Origin: Mugil cephalus
Taxonomy: Eukaryota > Chordata > Actinopteri > Mugiliformes > Mugilidae
Reading direction: 5' to 3'
DNA length: 64,000 nucleotides
NCBI RefSeq assembly: GCF_022458985.1
Contig: NC_061787.1
Location: forward strand, 20,841,629-20,905,628
Of the stretch, positions 61,601-64,000 are shown in pieces. Position 1 is the first letter of the stretch, and each line of letters starts with the position of its first letter. The position numbers were made by a program, and so were the translations under genes. Below the pieces are notes generated by a model. The model was not told where the DNA came from and searched no databases. It saw nothing but the letters and a program-made list of their open reading frames with translations.

Positions 61601-64000
61601 AACACTAACAAGTGACTGGAAAGCACTAAATAAAAGACAATTGTCGGGCAGAATCAAGTTAACGTTGCCTAAGAATACTTTTGACTGGCATTATTATTGA
61701 CTGATGTAATAGTATTCCGCTAGGGATTTTGGGCCCGGCCAGGACGCCAGTGAACATTTGTGATGCTATTTTACATAAAACTATGCATTTTGATGGTATT
61801 TTTGACTATCATTTCCATATTTGTGAAAAAAGAAAAACATGATAACATAGGTACATAGGTACCTATAGGTACAACATAGGTAAGCACTGAGCACTCTGAA
61901 TACAATGGAATCATTTAGATTAATTTGCTGCAACACTAAAAAAACAATAAACTCTAAATTAGGCTGAAAAATACAAAACTTAACTATAAAATAAACTCTT
62001 CCATGAAAATAATAGCAATTATCATCTGTGGGGAAGCAAATAAAATCTCAGCAAAAAAAAACAAACAAAAAAAAAACATCAGAAAATGGTGGTCCCCTCC
62101 CTCCTCTATTCACCAAAGAAAAAAAAAACAGCTTTGCGGCTCCTGTGGCTGAGGGCCAAGTCGGACGACAACAGACAGCTTTAGTTTATAACGCGCCCTG
62201 TGTAATTGTCAGTAACGGCAACGGCCTTGTGTATTAGTATAGTATTAGTATTATTATTAGTATTATTATTTTAACGCCGTTATTCCCATCACTGTTTGAG
62301 ACTGTAATAAAGTTTATCATTATTATTAATTCAACACAGCTGCTCACCTCCTTCCTCATGTGGGGGCACTGGGGCTGTTTCAGGGGCAGGTGGAGTTTGG
62401 CTGCATTAATTATTTAACTAAAAACAACAGTGAAATTTAAAAACCCAGTGTTATTCAGAAATATGAGCTAACATGGGGAGAAAAGTGAGCTATCTTACAG
62501 ACCATGGACAAAGTTAATATTCTATAACTTTCCACCGCATGAATCACTAACAAACCCACCTCGCTTTTTTAAGTATTGGGTGACATACTGTCGACCCTTT
62601 GACTCCTTCTCCTCTCTTTTTTTTATGTCAGTATTATAATTTTATTAGGGCCTCTCTGGACCCCTCTTAATCATGGGCCCCTACAATCTTTCTCCCCCCC
62701 CCCCCCCGCAGTTGATTTGGTTTGTTTCTTTGTGTCTTTCAGGTGGACCCAGCGGCCTACATAGACACTTGTCTTTACCTGTACTGTAGCCTGCCACCCA
62801 AAGAGAAGGAGGCTGCAGTATGTGACACGCTGGCCAGTTACTCCAGAGAGTGTGGCCAGCAGCACGCCGTCATAACATGGAGGACGGTCACGCTATGTGG
62901 TACGGAGATGCAACAGTTTCTTCAGTTTAAAGCAAATAAGCAAAGGCAATGAAACCTGCCGGTGCAACAGGATGACTCTCATAACGCAATTTTAACCATC
63001 TGCTGTTTTCCAGGACGTGTCTGTCCCAGAGGTCAGGTGTTCTCCGATTGTGTGTCCTCCTGTCCCCCCAGCTGTTCTTCCCCCCAGCCCCAGCCTGCCG
63101 CAGCCATGAGCCAGTGCAGGGAGGAGTGCGTCAGTGGTTGCGAGTGTCCTCCAGGTCTCTACTTTCACCAGGGACTCTGCCTGAAAAGAGACGATTGTCC
63201 CTGTTTCCATAGAAGGCACACCTATCAGTCAGGGGACAGGATACAGCAGAGATGCAACACCTGGTAAATTGTAAATATGTGTGCCTTTCTTTCGCCCGAC
63301 TCATTTTTGCCCATGTCACTTCCTCACGCTTGATCCTCACAGTGTGTGCAGAGGAGGTCAGTGGCAGTGTACTGCGGAGAAGTGTGCCGCCCAGTGCACT
63401 CTGATGGGGGCTCTACAGGTGACCACTTTTGACAAAAAGAGGTATTCCCTGCAGGGTGGAGGTTGTTCTTTCATTGCTGTGGAGGTGAGACCTACACAAT
63501 GTAATGCACATTTATTAGGTGCATTAGGCATTAGGTGTGTGTGTGTGCCACATCTCCTTTATGCTATGTGTGTTAAGGACTTTGTCGACCGGAAGCTGGT
63601 GGTGAGTGTGCGCTGTGGGGAGTGTGCAGCAGGAGGAGTGGAAGGTGGAGGAGGACTGGGTTGTCTAAGAGAACTTTCAGTCACAGCACTACACACCACA
63701 GTCACCATAACAGATACAGGTTAGTTAGTCAAACTTACTTCTTTGGACATCTTTCTATATCTGTGTCTAACTCACTTCTGATTGGTTACAAAGCTGGTGT
63801 GGTTACTTCCAGGCACAGTGACGCTGAATGGCCAGAGGGAGATGTTGCCTGTTGTGACTGGGGACCTGGTGGTGCGCAGGGCCTCCTCTTTATTTCTCCA
63901 CATTCAGGTGTTTGGATCTCAGATACTCTGGCTCCTTAATGGACCCTTGGTCCTTGTCACCCTGCAACCGGGCTTTGCAAACAAGGTGACTGTTACACTA
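55541..64000 (+). CDS. sspo: sspo, SCO-spondin, 5' part (14 coding exons), runs off the right edge
   Basis: Giant secreted glycoprotein made by the subcommissural organ and floor plate; it polymerises into the Reissner fiber in cerebrospinal fluid and is needed for a straight body axis. Coding exons: 55,566-55,618; 56,156-56,365; 57,052-57,134; 57,970-58,140; 58,219-58,442; 60,251-60,353; 60,753-60,911; 61,012-61,097; 61,363-61,488; 62,743-62,899; 63,014-63,263; 63,343-63,484; 63,578-63,719; 63,813-63,985. Phases agree throughout and give 693 residues without a stop. Order: signal peptide, EMI domain, VWD 1, C8, TIL, start of VWD 2. The EMI-then-VWD start and blocks such as HYRTFDRKHFHFQGSCTYLL separate sspo from mucins, VWF and otogelin. 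The full protein is about 5,000 residues, so most of it lies beyond the window. Some exon ends are inferred from phase. Confidence 0.92.
56156..56365 (+). CDS. sspo: sspo coding exon 2, EMI domain
   Basis: HWCEHTVEERVERVMSPR...CSEVYQFNIQGWRLD begins the cysteine-rich EMI module, as at the N-terminus of SCO-spondin. Confidence 0.9.
57052..57134 (+). CDS. sspo: sspo coding exon 3, EMI domain end
   Basis: KPPEMETQVVNKTVRACCEG then WGGPRCSE: the RxCCPGWGGxxC-type close of an EMI domain. Confidence 0.92.
57970..58140 (+). CDS. sspo: sspo coding exon 4, cysteine-rich linker
   Basis: GRCYSTWSCEEFPGVHN...MEQCCSSLWGLSWKNASDQ, with paired cysteines as in the EMI-VWD linker of SCO-spondin. The donor is GTGGAG. 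Confidence 0.85.
58219..58442 (+). CDS. sspo: sspo coding exon 5, VWD 1 start
   Basis: CMSWGGAHYRTFDRKHFHFQ then GSCTYLLASSTDGTWAVYIS is the start of a von Willebrand D domain. The donor (GTACAC) is bordered at +3 by a transposon end. Confidence 0.93.
58446..60152. mobile_element. hAT-like nonautonomous element filling most of sspo intron 5, with nested insertion
   Basis: The left end cactggaaaatg and right end atttttccagcg are inverted to each other. Subterminal sequence on both sides is full of cttgaaataag / aacaagatg words, a layout familiar from fish DNA transposons. A GC-richer, unrelated segment at ~59,100-59,460 appears nested. No target duplication is clear. Confidence 0.55.
60251..60353 (+). 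CDS. sspo: sspo coding exon 6, VWD 1
   Basis: VLRMMLGLDLVSVRHRNLTL then NGKPVPNGEPLFQNG, the middle strands of the VWD fold. Preceded by TTTCAG after a 20-nt poly-A at ~60,183-60,202. Confidence 0.9.
60753..60911 (+). CDS. sspo: sspo coding exon 7, VWD 1 core
   Basis: VSVHWLGDFVFVESGLGVRL...TTEHLAATRGLCGIYNNNAD; the RGLCGxYNxxxxDDF calcium-site block is the VWD signature. Confidence 0.93.
61012..61097 (+). CDS. sspo: sspo coding exon 8, VWD 1 end
   Basis: DFTTMAGAVSQYAASFGNSW, the closing FGNSWKV block of a VWD domain. The donor is GTACTG. Confidence 0.88.
61363..61488 (+). CDS. sspo: sspo coding exon 9, C8 domain start
   Basis: ACSDAAELGHSCDVAGDPAL...ACHRLLENPFTHCHPR begins the eight-cysteine C8 module. 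The donor (GTCAGA) is weak; the join to VDPAAYIDTC is in phase. Confidence 0.88.
62692..62707. repeat. poly-C tract before sspo exon 10
   Basis: A run of 14 C (interrupted by one T just before) ends 35 bp before the exon 10 acceptor and may act as part of its pyrimidine tract. Confidence 0.8.
62743..62899 (+). CDS. sspo: sspo coding exon 10, C8 domain end
   Basis: VDPAAYIDTCLYLYCSLPPK...VCDTLASYSRECGQQHAVIT, the YxxxCxxDxC-type half of C8. Confidence 0.92.
63014..63263 (+). CDS. sspo: sspo coding exon 11, TIL domain
   Basis: CPRGQVFSDCVSSCPPSCSS...CREECVSGCECPPGLYFHQG: a trypsin-inhibitor-like cysteine-rich module. Confidence 0.93.
63343..63484 (+). CDS. sspo: sspo coding exon 12, TIL end and VWD 2 start
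   Basis: CVCRGGQWQCTAEKCAAQC then ALQVTTFDKKRYSLQGGGC, the start of a second VWD (TFDxxxYxxxGxC). Confidence 0.9.
63578..63719 (+). CDS. sspo: sspo coding exon 13, VWD 2
   Basis: DFVDRKLVVSVRCGECAAGG...CLRELSVTALHTTVTITDTG: VWD core strands. The preceding intron is only 93 nt. Confidence 0.85.
63813..63985 (+). CDS. sspo: sspo coding exon 14, VWD 2 continuing
   Basis: TVTLNGQREMLPVVTGDLVV then FGSQILWLLNGPLVLVTLQP. A GTGACT donor follows NK at 63,985; the window ends 15 nt later, so the true exon end is not certain. Confidence 0.8.

Overview
The window is animal nuclear DNA, almost certainly from a ray-finned (teleost) fish. Coding sequence is split into short exons with GT/AG borders. Introns and spacers are AT-rich and carry Tc1/mariner-type, hAT-like and L2/CR1-like elements, and the recognisable proteins are vertebrate. 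No bacterial operons, CRISPR arrays or convincing tRNA/rRNA genes were seen.

Layout, left to right. (1) Bases 1 to about 29,200 are the 5' part of a minus-strand gene for a K-Cl cotransporter, best matched to slc12a7 (KCC4). Only alternative first exons lie here (28,739-28,967; 15,080-15,200; possibly 5,257-5,287). All end in the same phase, so each could splice to a common exon 2 that must lie left of the window. The remaining ~28 kb is intronic, with nonautonomous DNA transposons and several near-perfect hairpins. (2) 29,200-37,100 is intergenic: a 240-bp tandem duplication, purine-rich low-complexity DNA, and a decayed L2/CR1-like LINE between two diverged copies of a ~107-bp segment. (3) 37,120-38,400 is a frame-broken minus-strand array of C2H2 zinc fingers that keeps an 84-bp period. 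(4) 39,057-39,877 is a dead Tc1-like transposon with both inverted ends. (5) 40,541-43,646 is an intact eight-exon Pim-family kinase gene on the plus strand, followed by a possible spliced 3' UTR and LINE-derived DNA. (6) 46,888-52,020 is a complete minus-strand copper amine oxidase gene, aoc1 (diamine oxidase), with its cofactor tyrosine, catalytic aspartate and copper histidines. (7) From 55,037 to the right edge is the promoter and first 14 coding exons of sspo (SCO-spondin) on the plus strand: signal peptide, EMI, VWD, C8, TIL and the start of a second VWD.

aoc1 and sspo are head-to-head, about 3 kb apart. Both genes also lie in human 7q36, so this looks like an old conserved neighbourhood. 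The genes do not form one pathway: slc12a7 is an ion transporter, Pim is a signalling kinase, AOC1 degrades secreted histamine and diamines, and SCO-spondin builds the Reissner fiber.

I found no clearly new biological system. The most useful leads are the three phase-matched slc12a7 first exons, the transposon end lying 3 bp inside an sspo splice donor, the in-frame upstream ATG of aoc1, the basic N-terminal extension of the Pim-like kinase, and the duplicated segments around 30-34 kb.
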